Below are positions 1 through 6,913 of a stretch of DNA of 25,226 bases, one piece after another (within the stretch, counting starts at the first letter, position 1; every line of letters begins with the position of its first letter). The position numbers and the translations under genes were made by a program. The notes beneath the pieces were generated by a model. It was not told the DNA's origin. It did not search any database and saw nothing but the letters and a program-made list of their open reading frames with translations. This DNA is from a virus. The DNA lies in the IMG/VR virus record IMGVR_UViG_3300025598_000162, positions 1-25,226 of that record; one strand, given 5' to 3'.

Positions 1-104
1 TAGATAATAGTTTTTTAAGGCAAAGCGACTCTCGTATGCCTCTGTTCCAAGAACGGAAGTCTACGGTTAGTTTTGGAAATCGTTCATAATTTTAGGAGAA
101 TTAT
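1..104 (+). promoter_or_regulatory. Structured 5' leader of the decoration/capsid operon
   Basis: This gene-free stretch can fold into two hairpins. The first pairs AGGCA (18-22) with TGCCT (37-41), with CGA (26-28) and TCG (32-34) nested inside. The second pairs TTCC (45-48) with GGAA (55-58). GATAAT at 3-8 matches five of six bases of a -10 box, but its -35 region would lie outside the window. The leader ends in a good ribosome site, TAGGAG, before the ATG at 105. Whether this is a promoter or the tail of an upstream gene cannot be told from the window. Confidence 0.4.
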
Positions 105-983
105 ATGGCTTATCCTACAGTAGCAGCCCCTTATGGGCTAAAGCCAGTTAACCTCATCGGTGGTCGTGTATATGCGGGTTCTACTCGTATGTTCCCAATT
201 ACCAACGGTTATAATACTAGTATGTTCAACGGTGACGTTGTGCAAATTGGTACATCGGCTAATATCGGTAATATTATTGCTTCAACAATGACTTATAACC
301 AGTCTTCAGCAGTAGCTGGAACTATTGGTGTTTTTGTCGGTTGTGAATATGCAACAACAGGTGGTCCTATTTATGGTAAAAACCGTTATCAATTCTGGAA
401 TGCAAGTACATCTGCTCCTGATGCGATTGGTTATGTCGTAGATGATCCACAAGCAGTTTTCCAAGCAGTTTGTTTGTCTAATCCAGCTGGTACTGGTGGT
501 TCTACAACCATTCAATACCTCAACCCAGCTTTTGTTGGTTCTAATGCTTATTACATTGGTGCCGCTGCTGGTAACACTGGTTCGACAACTACTGGTGATT
601 CTTCTGCTGGTATTGCGATTTCTGCCGCTGCCACAAGCACTTCAGCAATCACTCCGTTGACTACATCTGCACCTTTCCGTATCGTTCAGGTTGTTCCTGC
701 TTCAGCTGTTACTGTGACACAAAATGCTACTACATCTAGCACAACTGTTACTTTATCTGCTGCTAACAGCGCAATTCTGCCTGGTATGGTTATTTCTGGC
801 CCTGGTATTAACCCTGGCTCGAATACTTATGTAACAACTGTAAACGGCACCACCGTAACTATCAATACAGCGGTAACAACTGCTCAATCGACAGCTACAG
901 GTTTTTCATTCACTGGCTACCCAGAAGCATTAGTGGCGTGGAACTTCGGTTATCACAGTTACTTCAATGCCACTGGTGTTTAA
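105..983 (+). CDS. Putative capsid decoration / minor head protein with inserted beta module
   Basis: A 292-residue virion protein directly upstream of the major capsid gene, 15 bases away, which is the usual place for a head decoration or scaffold-related protein. Residues 1-200 and the C-terminal end (from about YPEALVAWNFG) resemble a conserved protein seen before the capsid gene in many uncultured aquatic phages. Residues about 202-272 form a Thr/Ser/Val-rich stretch with the core ISGPGINPGSNTYV, which looks like a separate beta-strand module. Similar modules occur in the proteins at 2847-5423 and 19141-21816. The start is supported by TAGGAG 6-7 bases upstream of the ATG. Eight of 11 Phe codons are TTC, a bias shared with the capsid gene and consistent with high expression. 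The decoration role is inferred from position and codon use; no catalytic motif is visible. Confidence 0.75.
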   Translation: MAYPTVAAPYGLKPVNLIGGRVYAGSTRMFPITNGYNTSMFNGDVVQIGTSANIGNIIASTMTYNQSSAVAGTIGVFVGCEYATTGGPIYGKNRYQFWNASTSAPDAIGYVVDDPQAVFQAVCLSNPAGTGGSTTIQYLNPAFVGSNAYYIGAAAGNTGSTTTGDSSAGIAISAAATSTSAITPLTTSAPFRIVQVVPASAVTVTQNATTSSTTVTLSAANSAILPGMVISGPGINPGSNTYVTTVNGTTVTINTAVTTAQSTATGFSFTGYPEALVAWNFGYHSYFNATGV

Positions 984-998
984 TTAAGGAGCATTTAA

Positions 999-1901
999 AT
1001 GGCTATTTCTCGTGCACAACTATTAAAAGAGCTATTACCTGGATTAAACGCTTTGTTTGGTCTTGAGTATGCTCGTTACGGTGAAGAACATAAAGAAGTT
1101 TATGAAATCGAAACTTCTGAGCGTTCTTTTGAAGAAGAAACAAAACTGTCAGGCTTCTCAGCTGCACCAGTCAAAAACGAAGGTCAAGCCATCGCTTATG
1201 ACAACGGACAAGAAGCATGGACAGCTCGTTACAACCACGAAACTATCGCTCTTGGCTTTAGCTTAACTGAAGAGGCAATCGAAGATAACTTGTACGATTC
1301 TCTCTCTGGTCGCTATACCAAAGCTTTGGCTCGTGCAATGGCTTACACCAAGCAAGTTAAAGCTGCTGCGGTATTAAACAACGGTTTCAATAGCCAGTTC
1401 ACTTATGGTGACGGACAACCTTTGTTCTCTACTGCACACCCATTAATCTCTGGTGGTACGAACGCCAATACTCCATCAACTCCTGCTGACTTGAACGAAA
1501 CTGCGCTTGAAAACGCTGTTATTCAGATTGCTGCATGGACTGATGAGCGTGGTTTATTAATTGCTGCAAAACCGAAGAAGTTGATTGTTCCACCTGCACT
1601 CCAGTTCGTAGCAACTCGTTTGTTAGATACTGAACTCCGTGTTGGTACAAACAACAATGACATCAATGCAATTAAGAACAACGGTTCTGTTCCAGAAGGT
1701 TATGCAATTAACCACTTCTTGACAGCAACTAACGCATGGTTCTTGACTACTGATGTTCCTAACGGTTTGAAGATGTTCGTAAGAACACCTTTACAGAACT
1801 CCATGGATGGTGATTTCGATACTGGTAACGTACGTTACAAGTCTCGTGAACGTTATTCTTTTGGTGTATCTGATCCATTAGGTATCTACGGTTCTTACTA
1901 A
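999..1901 (+). CDS. Major capsid protein, Mu gpT-like (HK97 fold)
   Basis: A 300-residue protein recognisable as the Mu gpT-like major head subunit. Hallmarks are an N-terminal region with YARYGEEHKEVYEIETSERS (residues about 24-43), the middle stretch PLFSTAHPL (about residues 141-149), and a C-terminal half in which a strand and loop region (KKLIVPPALQ, GTNNNDINAIKNN) is followed by the end DPLGIYGSY. Length fits the family (about 300). It would form the icosahedral shell. The ribosome site TAAGGAG precedes the ATG. The gene follows the putative decoration gene in one operon and is closed by a strong terminator at 1927-1956. Nine of 13 Phe codons are TTC and Asn is often AAC, in contrast to the TTT/AAT habit of the tailspike genes, as expected for the most abundant virion protein. 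No protease cleavage site or scaffold domain was identified. Confidence 0.9.
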   Translation: MAISRAQLLKELLPGLNALFGLEYARYGEEHKEVYEIETSERSFEEETKLSGFSAAPVKNEGQAIAYDNGQEAWTARYNHETIALGFSLTEEAIEDNLYDSLSGRYTKALARAMAYTKQVKAAAVLNNGFNSQFTYGDGQPLFSTAHPLISGGTNANTPSTPADLNETALENAVIQIAAWTDERGLLIAAKPKKLIVPPALQFVATRLLDTELRVGTNNNDINAIKNNGSVPEGYAINHFLTATNAWFLTTDVPNGLKMFVRTPLQNSMDGDFDTGNVRYKSRERYSFGVSDPLGIYGSY

Positions 1902-1926
1902 GGTTATTTCCTTTGTGAGAGGACTT

Positions 1927-1956
1927 ATCCCCAGCTTAAAAACTGGGGATTTTTTT
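1927..1956 (+). terminator. Rho-independent terminator after the capsid gene
   Basis: An 8-bp perfect stem, ATCCCCAG (1927-1934) with CTGGGGAT (1943-1950), closes an 8-base loop. It runs straight into seven T residues (1950-1956). It begins 25 bases after the capsid stop codon and should end the transcript of 105-1901. Confidence 0.93.
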
Positions 1957-2082
1957 ATAAAAAAGATTGCACAAATCTATAGAAGTAGTAAACTAATAAC
2001 TACTGGGTGATCAACTATTCCACTACTGCCCCAGCAGACAATGCAATGATCGGAATAGTTACTTTTGCATAAGGAGACCATT
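1957..2082 (+). promoter_or_regulatory. Hairpin-rich leader (candidate structured RNA) of gene 2083
   Basis: A 126-base gap between a terminator and the ATG at 2083. AGTAGT (1984-1989) pairs with ACTACT (1999-2004). AACTATTCC (2013-2021) is the exact reverse complement of GGAATAGTT (2052-2060), and this 9-bp stem encloses a small hairpin CTGC/GCAG (2026-2029 and 2034-2037, loop CCCA). A second ACTACT at 2022-2027 could compete for AGTAGT, giving two exclusive folds. Because of the terminator upstream, a promoter is expected near the start. Candidates are TTGCAC (1967-1972) with TAAACT (1989-1994), which is weak, or the phage-polymerase-like core CTATAGAAG at 1977-1985. The ribosome site AAGGAGA (2071-2077) is left outside the stem. 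Function is unknown. Confidence 0.5.
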
Positions 2083-2796
2083 ATGGGTCGTAGTACATTT
2101 GATGGACCAATTTTATCTGGTGACAATCGTTTTGGACCACTTCGTAACGTAGGTTACACAGATTTAATTCAATCTGCATTTTTAGATTTTTCTGTAACAA
2201 CAAACAATACTGCCAATTATGGTGGTGGATCTGGTGTTTTTGTTAACGCAAACGGAATTCCTAATAGTGCAGCAACTATTTACACTCCACAATCTGGTGT
2301 ATATAGCACATCAGGACCAACAGCAGCAACAGCTCCAACGGCTGATGCTTCATCAACCGTATATCGTGGTGCAGTATTTTGGCTGCCATACTCTTCTAAT
2401 ATTACTGATATTATTCTTGATATTGGAACGGTTCCAAAAGATTCTCAAGGGACTCCAGTTGCTGTTACAGCAATTCAACCATATGTTTCTAATAACTTTG
2501 CAACATCTACTGGTGTATATGCAACATTTGCAAATATTTCTAGCCCAGCTGCTCAAAGATATACAGCAACTTATGTTGGTACACAGTTAGCGTATGCTAG
2601 TTCAACATTACAAGACGTTCAAAATTTACAGCCTGGTCAACAGCCTACATGGTTTTCACAAGTTGTTGTAGGTCTTAAAATGACTACTGGTGCTGCTGGT
2701 TTGTCTTCTGGTCAAGTTGAAATTACTGTTCGATATAATCAATTAGATATGAATATTGGTACAAGTACAACTTATCCATACGGTAACTTTGATTAA
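2083..2796 (+). CDS. Virion-associated protein of unknown function, expressed alone
   Basis: A 237-residue protein that I do not assign to a named family. It begins MGRSTFDGPILSGDNRFGPL and is rich in Thr, Ser, Gly and Ala, with alternating hydrophobic residues suggestive of beta strands. It has no signal peptide, membrane segment or catalytic motif that I can see. The start at 2083 is chosen over an upstream in-frame ATG at 2065 because AAGGAGA lies 6 bases before it. The gene is flanked by terminators at 1927-1956 and 2805-2828, so it should be a single-gene transcript, with a structured leader. Position right after the major capsid gene suggests a head component such as a decoration or stabilising protein, but this is inference. 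All ten Phe codons are TTT, unlike the capsid gene, so codon use does not argue for very high expression. Confidence 0.75.
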   Translation: MGRSTFDGPILSGDNRFGPLRNVGYTDLIQSAFLDFSVTTNNTANYGGGSGVFVNANGIPNSAATIYTPQSGVYSTSGPTAATAPTADASSTVYRGAVFWLPYSSNITDIILDIGTVPKDSQGTPVAVTAIQPYVSNNFATSTGVYATFANISSPAAQRYTATYVGTQLAYASSTLQDVQNLQPGQQPTWFSQVVVGLKMTTGAAGLSSGQVEITVRYNQLDMNIGTSTTYPYGNFD

Positions 2797-2804
2797 TAGC
2801 GTTT

Positions 2805-2828
2805 AGGGGTCTAAGGACCCCTTTTTTT
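2805..2828 (+). terminator. Rho-independent terminator after gene 2083
   Basis: A 7-bp stem, AGGGGTC (2805-2811) with GACCCCT (2816-2822), has a TAAG tetraloop and is followed by TTTTTTT (2822-2828). It lies 8 bases after the stop codon and only 18 bases before the next ATG. Transcription of 2847 onward therefore needs read-through or a promoter overlapping the terminator. Confidence 0.92.
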
Positions 2829-2846
2829 AAAATCTAAGGGGCTTAT

Positions 2847-5423
2847 ATGGGAATGAATTTATTAAATTTCTTTTCTGGAAACAACCAGAATAGTGCTAAT
2901 GGTACCAATCAACAAACTGGTCAGATGGGTAATCAAACTCCATCTACGGTTTGGCAAGGTATTGATGGGGCTGCTGAGTTTATTGCTCCACAGCGTTTGC
3001 GTGATGTAGTTGGTAAATTGAAAGTATCACAATCACAAAATATTTACGATGCAGACTTTGAGTATGGTACACAACCTTTGCGTTGGGAAAATTTTATTCA
3101 AAACGTATCAGGTAATGCATCTATAGTTCAAAACCCAGGTCTTGGTGGTGTAACCATGACTATTGGAGGTAATCCTAATATTGGCGGATCACCTATTCCT
3201 GGTGATATTACAATTCGTCAATCAAGACCATATCATCGTTATCAGCCAGGTAAAACTTTTTACATGGCATCTAATGTCAACTTTGGTGGAGCTGTTTCAG
3301 GTCAATTCCAGCGTGTTGGTATTTTTGATGATGCAAACGGCATATTTTTTATGCAAAATACCCCTAATGGAGCAGGCAATCCACAAGGAATGTATTGTGT
3401 AATTCGTTCTGATTCAGGTGGTTTGCCACAAGATACAGTATTTGATATGTCTTTATGGAATGGTAATAGAACAATTATTAATGCCATTGATTGGACAAAA
3501 GTTCAAATGATTTGGATGGAATACGCTTGGTATGGTGCTGGTGCACTTCGCTGGGGAGTGGTTATTAATGGCGAGCCTTGGGTATTGCATCAAGTTGGTA
3601 CTGGTAACGGTATTGTTAATAATAATCCACAAATTAAACCTTGGAGTCGTACAGGTAACTTGCCTGTTCGTTATGAACAACGTAATTCAAGTACTGGACT
3701 TCAATCTTTTATGACTCACTATGGTGTATCTGTATTGATTGAAGGTGGTATTGATAAACAGCGTGGATTTACTTATTCTTATGGTAATGATGCTGCAACA
3801 CAAAACCGTACAGTTCCATCATCATCTATTCGTTTCCCAGCAATGTCTTTCCGTATGAGACCTGTTGGAACTAATTTATTTGATAATACACAAACGGCCA
3901 TAACTTCAGGAACTCAATCTTCATTAACTATTAATGGTTCTGTTGGAACAATTAGTTCAATGGTTGGGCAAGGAAATAATGGTCAAGCATTATTAACATT
4001 TAGTGCTGCCCATAATTATGCAGTAACTAATACTGCTGCTAATTCTCCAGCTCAATACATAACTTTAAGTGCATTTACTCAAATAGCTTCTATTACTGCT
4101 TATACGATTAGCGGAACAACGCTTACGGTAACGGCTAATACAGGTGTTATTACTGATCAACAGGTATTATCTGGAACTGGTATTATAGGTTCTCCTACAA
4201 TTGTTAATCAATTAACAGCAACTGGATCTACAGTTGTAACCCCTACATTTGTAAGTGGTGGAACTGTTGGACAAAATGCAGTAATTTTAAGTGCTGGTAC
4301 AAGCTTATTGGCTGGACAGTTAATTTCTGGTACAGGAGTTCCAGCTGGAACATATATTCAACAAGTTATTGGTTCAAGTGTTATTCTTAGCCAAGCATTT
4401 ACTGTTCAAGCTTCTGGAACATATAACGTTTATACAGCTGGCGGTGTGGGAACATATCAAGTTAGTAGTGCATCAGCAATTGCAGGAGCAACAGGAACAA
4501 TTACTGCAACACAATCTTATGCAGCAAATACATATTTGATTAATAACATACCTAGTACAACTACAATGGTTATTCAAGTAGTTAATTTTCCAAATACAGC
4601 AACACCCTCTTCTGTTCCAACAGCAACATATTGGGCAGCAAATCAATGGGTAGGTAAATATGTGTATTACACAGCAAGTTTACCTTCAATTGCTACGATT
4701 AGTGCATTAACTGGACCAACACCAAAAGTTGCTGGTGTAAATAACTATAGTGCTACTGTTACATTCCAATCGGCTCATTATTTAAACACCAACGACCAAA
4801 TTATTATTAGCAATTCAAACCCAAGTGCTTATAACGGTATTTACTCTGTAACTGTATTAACGTATAACCAAGTGTCAATTAACTTTGGTCCTGTAAGTCC
4901 AGGAGCATATTCAAATAGTGCAACTGTATCTGCAAACTATACGGCTCGTATCACTTCAAATACAACAACAACACTTAATTTTGTTGATGTTGTTACTGGA
5001 AATCCATTAGTAACTGGACCATCAGCTGGTAATGCATATCAGATTGGTTTAATTAATCGTGGTCAATTATTGCCACAAACATTGTTAATTAACTCTTCAG
5101 CAACTTGTTTGGTGGAATTAATTTCTGGAACACCAACAAATGAAATTTCTTTAACAGGCGCAAATTTCATTCCTTTAAGTGGTCTTGGATCTTACAATTC
5201 TTTTGCGCAGCAGGATTTAAGCGCTACATCTTTATCTGGTGGTGAGGTTGTATACGCATTCTCTACAGCAAATAATGGATTGCAACAATTGGATTTGTTG
5301 AATTTTTTCCCTGTTGTTACAAACATTAAAGGAAATATACCAGACATTTTGACTGTTGCTGTTACATCAAGTGCTGGTGCTACTGTTCAAATTAACGCAG
5401 TATGTCAGGAAGCGATGGCATAA
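2847..5423 (+). CDS. Large virion structural protein with long modular insertion
   Basis: An 858-residue structural protein of a kind I have seen after the capsid gene of uncultured phages but whose function is unknown. Residues about 45-350 form a conserved body (QNIYDADFEYGTQPLRW; then IRQSRPYHRYQPGK and RVGIFDDANGIFFMQ). The last 100 residues are a conserved tail (SFAQQDLSATSLSGGEVVYAF, then PDILTVAVTSS). Between them, residues about 350-760 are repetitive beta-type sequence, including two degenerate copies of a module (around 419-466 and 474-545, core LISGTGVPAGTYIQQV) also found in 105-983 and 19141-21816. The ribosome site CTAAGGGG precedes the ATG, immediately after a terminator. The body-insert-tail layout suggests a surface-exposed or fibre-like insert on a structural base. 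A head fibre or a tail protein are both possible. Confidence 0.7.
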   Translation: MGMNLLNFFSGNNQNSANGTNQQTGQMGNQTPSTVWQGIDGAAEFIAPQRLRDVVGKLKVSQSQNIYDADFEYGTQPLRWENFIQNVSGNASIVQNPGLGGVTMTIGGNPNIGGSPIPGDITIRQSRPYHRYQPGKTFYMASNVNFGGAVSGQFQRVGIFDDANGIFFMQNTPNGAGNPQGMYCVIRSDSGGLPQDTVFDMSLWNGNRTIINAIDWTKVQMIWMEYAWYGAGALRWGVVINGEPWVLHQVGTGNGIVNNNPQIKPWSRTGNLPVRYEQRNSSTGLQSFMTHYGVSVLIEGGIDKQRGFTYSYGNDAATQNRTVPSSSIRFPAMSFRMRPVGTNLFDNTQTAITSGTQSSLTINGSVGTISSMVGQGNNGQALLTFSAAHNYAVTNTAANSPAQYITLSAFTQIASITAYTISGTTLTVTANTGVITDQQVLSGTGIIGSPTIVNQLTATGSTVVTPTFVSGGTVGQNAVILSAGTSLLAGQLISGTGVPAGTYIQQVIGSSVILSQAFTVQASGTYNVYTAGGVGTYQVSSASAIAGATGTITATQSYAANTYLINNIPSTTTMVIQVVNFPNTATPSSVPTATYWAANQWVGKYVYYTASLPSIATISALTGPTPKVAGVNNYSATVTFQSAHYLNTNDQIIISNSNPSAYNGIYSVTVLTYNQVSINFGPVSPGAYSNSATVSANYTARITSNTTTTLNFVDVVTGNPLVTGPSAGNAYQIGLINRGQLLPQTLLINSSATCLVELISGTPTNEISLTGANFIPLSGLGSYNSFAQQDLSATSLSGGEVVYAFSTANNGLQQLDLLNFFPVVTNIKGNIPDILTVAVTSSAGATVQINAVCQEAMA

Positions 5424-5424
5424 C

Positions 5425-5664
5425 ATGGCTGGAGCTTGGACACGAAAAGAAGGTAAAAATCCGAGTGGTGGACTTAATGCAAAAGGTCGTGCAAGCCTCA
5501 AGGCTGAAGGACATAATATTAAACCACCACAGCCTGAAGGTGGAGCTAGAAAAAGATCATTTTGTGCTCGCATGGAAGGAATGAAAAAGCGTTTAACCAG
5601 TTCTGAAACTGCAAATGATCCTAATTCAAGAATTAATAAAAGTTTAAGGAAATGGAAATGTTAA
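5425..5664 (+). CDS. Small basic phage protein (DUF6321-like)
   Basis: A 79-residue, Lys/Arg/Gly-rich protein beginning MAGAWTRKEGKNPSGGLNAK. The pattern W-x-R-K-x-G-K-N-P-x-G-G-L-N-x-K-G-R, then KRSFCARMEGMKKRLTSS, then T-A-N-D-P-x-S-R-I-N-x-S-L-R-K-W-x-C, is a conserved small phage family that I believe is catalogued as DUF6321. The role is unknown; the strong positive charge and two Cys residues (the FCARM motif and the C-terminal Cys) suggest nucleic-acid or virion-internal binding. The start at 5425 lies two bases after the previous stop codon and is preferred over longer in-frame extensions inside the 2847 gene, because family members start this way. The gene overlaps the next one. Confidence 0.8.
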   Translation: MAGAWTRKEGKNPSGGLNAKGRASLKAEGHNIKPPQPEGGARKRSFCARMEGMKKRLTSSETANDPNSRINKSLRKWKC

Positions 5665-5912
5665 CTGATGCAATTATGCCCTTTTGGAATGCAATATTAA
5701 CTATACTTATTGCAATAGTAGGATTTATAATGAAAGAAAAATTTCATGAGTTAGATAGGTTAAATATTTTATTAAACAAAACCCGTGAAGAAGTTGCTCG
5801 TGATACAGTGACTCAAGCTGAATTAAGTAAAATTATGGACCATATCGATTCAAGATTTAATCGTTTGGAAGATAAAATTAACGAATTAATACGAGGTAGT
5901 AATGCCAAGTAA
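5658..5912 (+). CDS. Small membrane protein with coiled coil
   Basis: An 84-residue protein. After MLTDAIMPFW comes one hydrophobic segment (roughly residues 8-27, NAILTILIAIVGFIM), followed by a charged helix with heptad-like leucines and isoleucines (HELDRLNILLNK to DSRFNRLEDKINELI). This is one membrane anchor plus a coiled coil, as in small spanin-, holin- or lysis-related phage proteins, though it is far from the lysis cassette at 17849-19135. An upstream in-frame ATG at 5652 is possible, but AAGGA (5646-5650) is only one base from it and seven bases from 5658, so 5658 is chosen. The start overlaps the end of the DUF6321-like gene, and the stop overlaps the next gene by 11 bases. Function unknown. 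Confidence 0.75.
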   Translation: MLTDAIMPFWNAILTILIAIVGFIMKEKFHELDRLNILLNKTREEVARDTVTQAELSKIMDHIDSRFNRLEDKINELIRGSNAK

Positions 5913-6705
5913 GAGTAAAAAACAACATGATTTTATGGAGGCAATAGCCCATTCCAAGGCGTTTGCTGATAAGGTTCACATTCCACAAAAAGTGGGACGT
6001 GATTTTGTAGAAGCCGATAAAGGCAAACATTTTAAAAAAGGTGGAATCAATATGGCAACGATGAAAAAACGTAGTGTGAACCCAGCGATGGCAATGATGG
6101 CAGCAAGAGCTATGCCAACTCCATCAATGGCTCCTCCAGCAGCTCCAACTGGTGCTCCAATGGGTGGCGGAATGAAACATGGTGGCTTATCTAAAGAACA
6201 TCATAAACATTTAGCTCATCACCATTTAGCGATGGCAGAACATCATATGGCGCAACATGAAGGTCATCACACTAAAAAAATGGCTCATGGTGGCATGGCT
6301 CATCACGAAAAAGAAAAAGCGCATGAAATGAAACAAGCTAAAGAATTACGTCACTTGGCTTCTGAAGAAGAACATGAAGCTAAAATGATGAAGCATGGTG
6401 GTAAGGCTCACACTAAAAAAATGGCTCATGGTGGCAAAACTGAGTCAATGGGTCCTCGCACCATGAAAGAAGACGTTGAAAAAGGCTCTAACAAACATGG
6501 TCGTTTTGGTGAATCTAAAGTTGAAAAACGTGGTCACACAGAAGATCGTCATCCTAAGATGAAAGGTAATACTATTGGCGATGGTCCATTAGTTAATACT
6601 AAAAAACATGGTGGTCATGTAAAGAAAATGGCTCATGGTGGATCTACATCACATCGTGCTGATGGTATTGCACAACGTGGTCATACTAAGACTAAATATT
6701 GTTAA
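5902..6705 (+). CDS. His/Lys-rich protein with N-terminal MPSKSKKQHDFM domain and KKMAHGG repeats
   Basis: A 267-residue, very basic protein built of two parts. Residues 1-45 (MPSKSKKQHDFMEAIAHSKA, then GKDF-like GRDFVEADKGK) match a short phage protein that usually stands alone. From about residue 51 onward the chain is rich in His, Lys, Met and Gly, with HHKHLAHHHLAMAEHHMAQH around residues 101-120 and three KKMAHGG copies. An internal ATG at 6052 has AAAAGGTGGA just before it, so a shorter product starting MATMKKRSVNPA may also be made, or two ancestral genes have fused. No catalytic motif is visible. Plausible roles are an internal head protein, a DNA-binding protein or a metal-binding protein; none is shown. 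The neighbouring small genes share the motif x-x-GG. Confidence 0.7.
   Translation: MPSKSKKQHDFMEAIAHSKAFADKVHIPQKVGRDFVEADKGKHFKKGGINMATMKKRSVNPAMAMMAARAMPTPSMAPPAAPTGAPMGGGMKHGGLSKEHHKHLAHHHLAMAEHHMAQHEGHHTKKMAHGGMAHHEKEKAHEMKQAKELRHLASEEEHEAKMMKHGGKAHTKKMAHGGKTESMGPRTMKEDVEKGSNKHGRFGESKVEKRGHTEDRHPKMKGNTIGDGPLVNTKKHGGHVKKMAHGGSTSHRADGIAQRGHTKTKYC
6267..6295 (+). repeat. 29-base direct repeat, copy 1, in the His-rich gene
   Basis: These 29 bases, beginning TCACACTAAAAAAATGG, recur identically at 6408-6436. They encode HTKKMAHGG. A shortened third copy (17 bases ending CTCATGGTGG) is at 6625-6641. Identity over 29 bases including wobble positions points to recent duplication or recombination. 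Confidence 0.9.
6408..6436 (+). repeat. 29-base direct repeat, copy 2, in the His-rich gene
   Basis: Identical to 6267-6295 and in the same reading frame, 141 bases downstream. Because 141 is a multiple of three, recombination between the copies would remove 47 residues without breaking the frame. Confidence 0.9.
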
Positions 6706-6715
6706 GGAGAAGTTT

Positions 6716-6913
6716 ATGAAACCACATTTAACCAAAGAACACGAAGAACCAATGTCAGGACCAGATATGAAGCGTCATGATGAGTTCATTTCTGAGCATG
6801 AGACTGAATCTCATAAACACCATAAGCATCATTTTAAAAAACATGCAGAACATCATCACCATCACATGGATCATGTTGAAAAAATGTGCTGGGGTGGAAA
6901 GGCTCACAAATGA
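6716..6913 (+). CDS. Small His-rich phage protein
   Basis: A 65-residue protein starting MKPHLTKEHEEPMSGPDMKR. The middle is dense in His (HKHHKHHFKKHAEHHHHH), followed by EKMCWGGKAHK at the C-terminus, a variant of the K-M-A-x-G-G motif of its neighbours. The start is set by TTAAGGAG eight bases upstream; the longer frame opening at 6635 lies within the previous gene and is not supported. The stop overlaps the next ATG (ATGA). A cluster of His residues with one Cys could bind divalent metal, but no known metalloprotein fold is evident. Function unknown. Confidence 0.7.
   Translation: MKPHLTKEHEEPMSGPDMKRHDEFISEHETESHKHHKHHFKKHAEHHHHHMDHVEKMCWGGKAHK

Noticed and set aside
1-104. tRNA or other small RNA gene
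   Set aside because: No cloverleaf or CCA end can be built; only short hairpins are present.
1994-2010. T7-promoter-like string TAATAACTACTGGGTGA
   Set aside because: It shares blocks with the T7 promoter but is six bases too short, and it overlaps a hairpin that explains the sequence better.
5367-5573. Antisense frame opposite the DUF6321-like gene
   Set aside because: It is opposite a conserved small gene and the end of 2847; low-complexity translation and no start signals.
5652-5657. ATG at 5652 as the start of the coiled-coil membrane protein
   Set aside because: The ribosome site AAGGA is only one base away from it, while the ATG at 5658 has ideal spacing; the earlier start remains possible.
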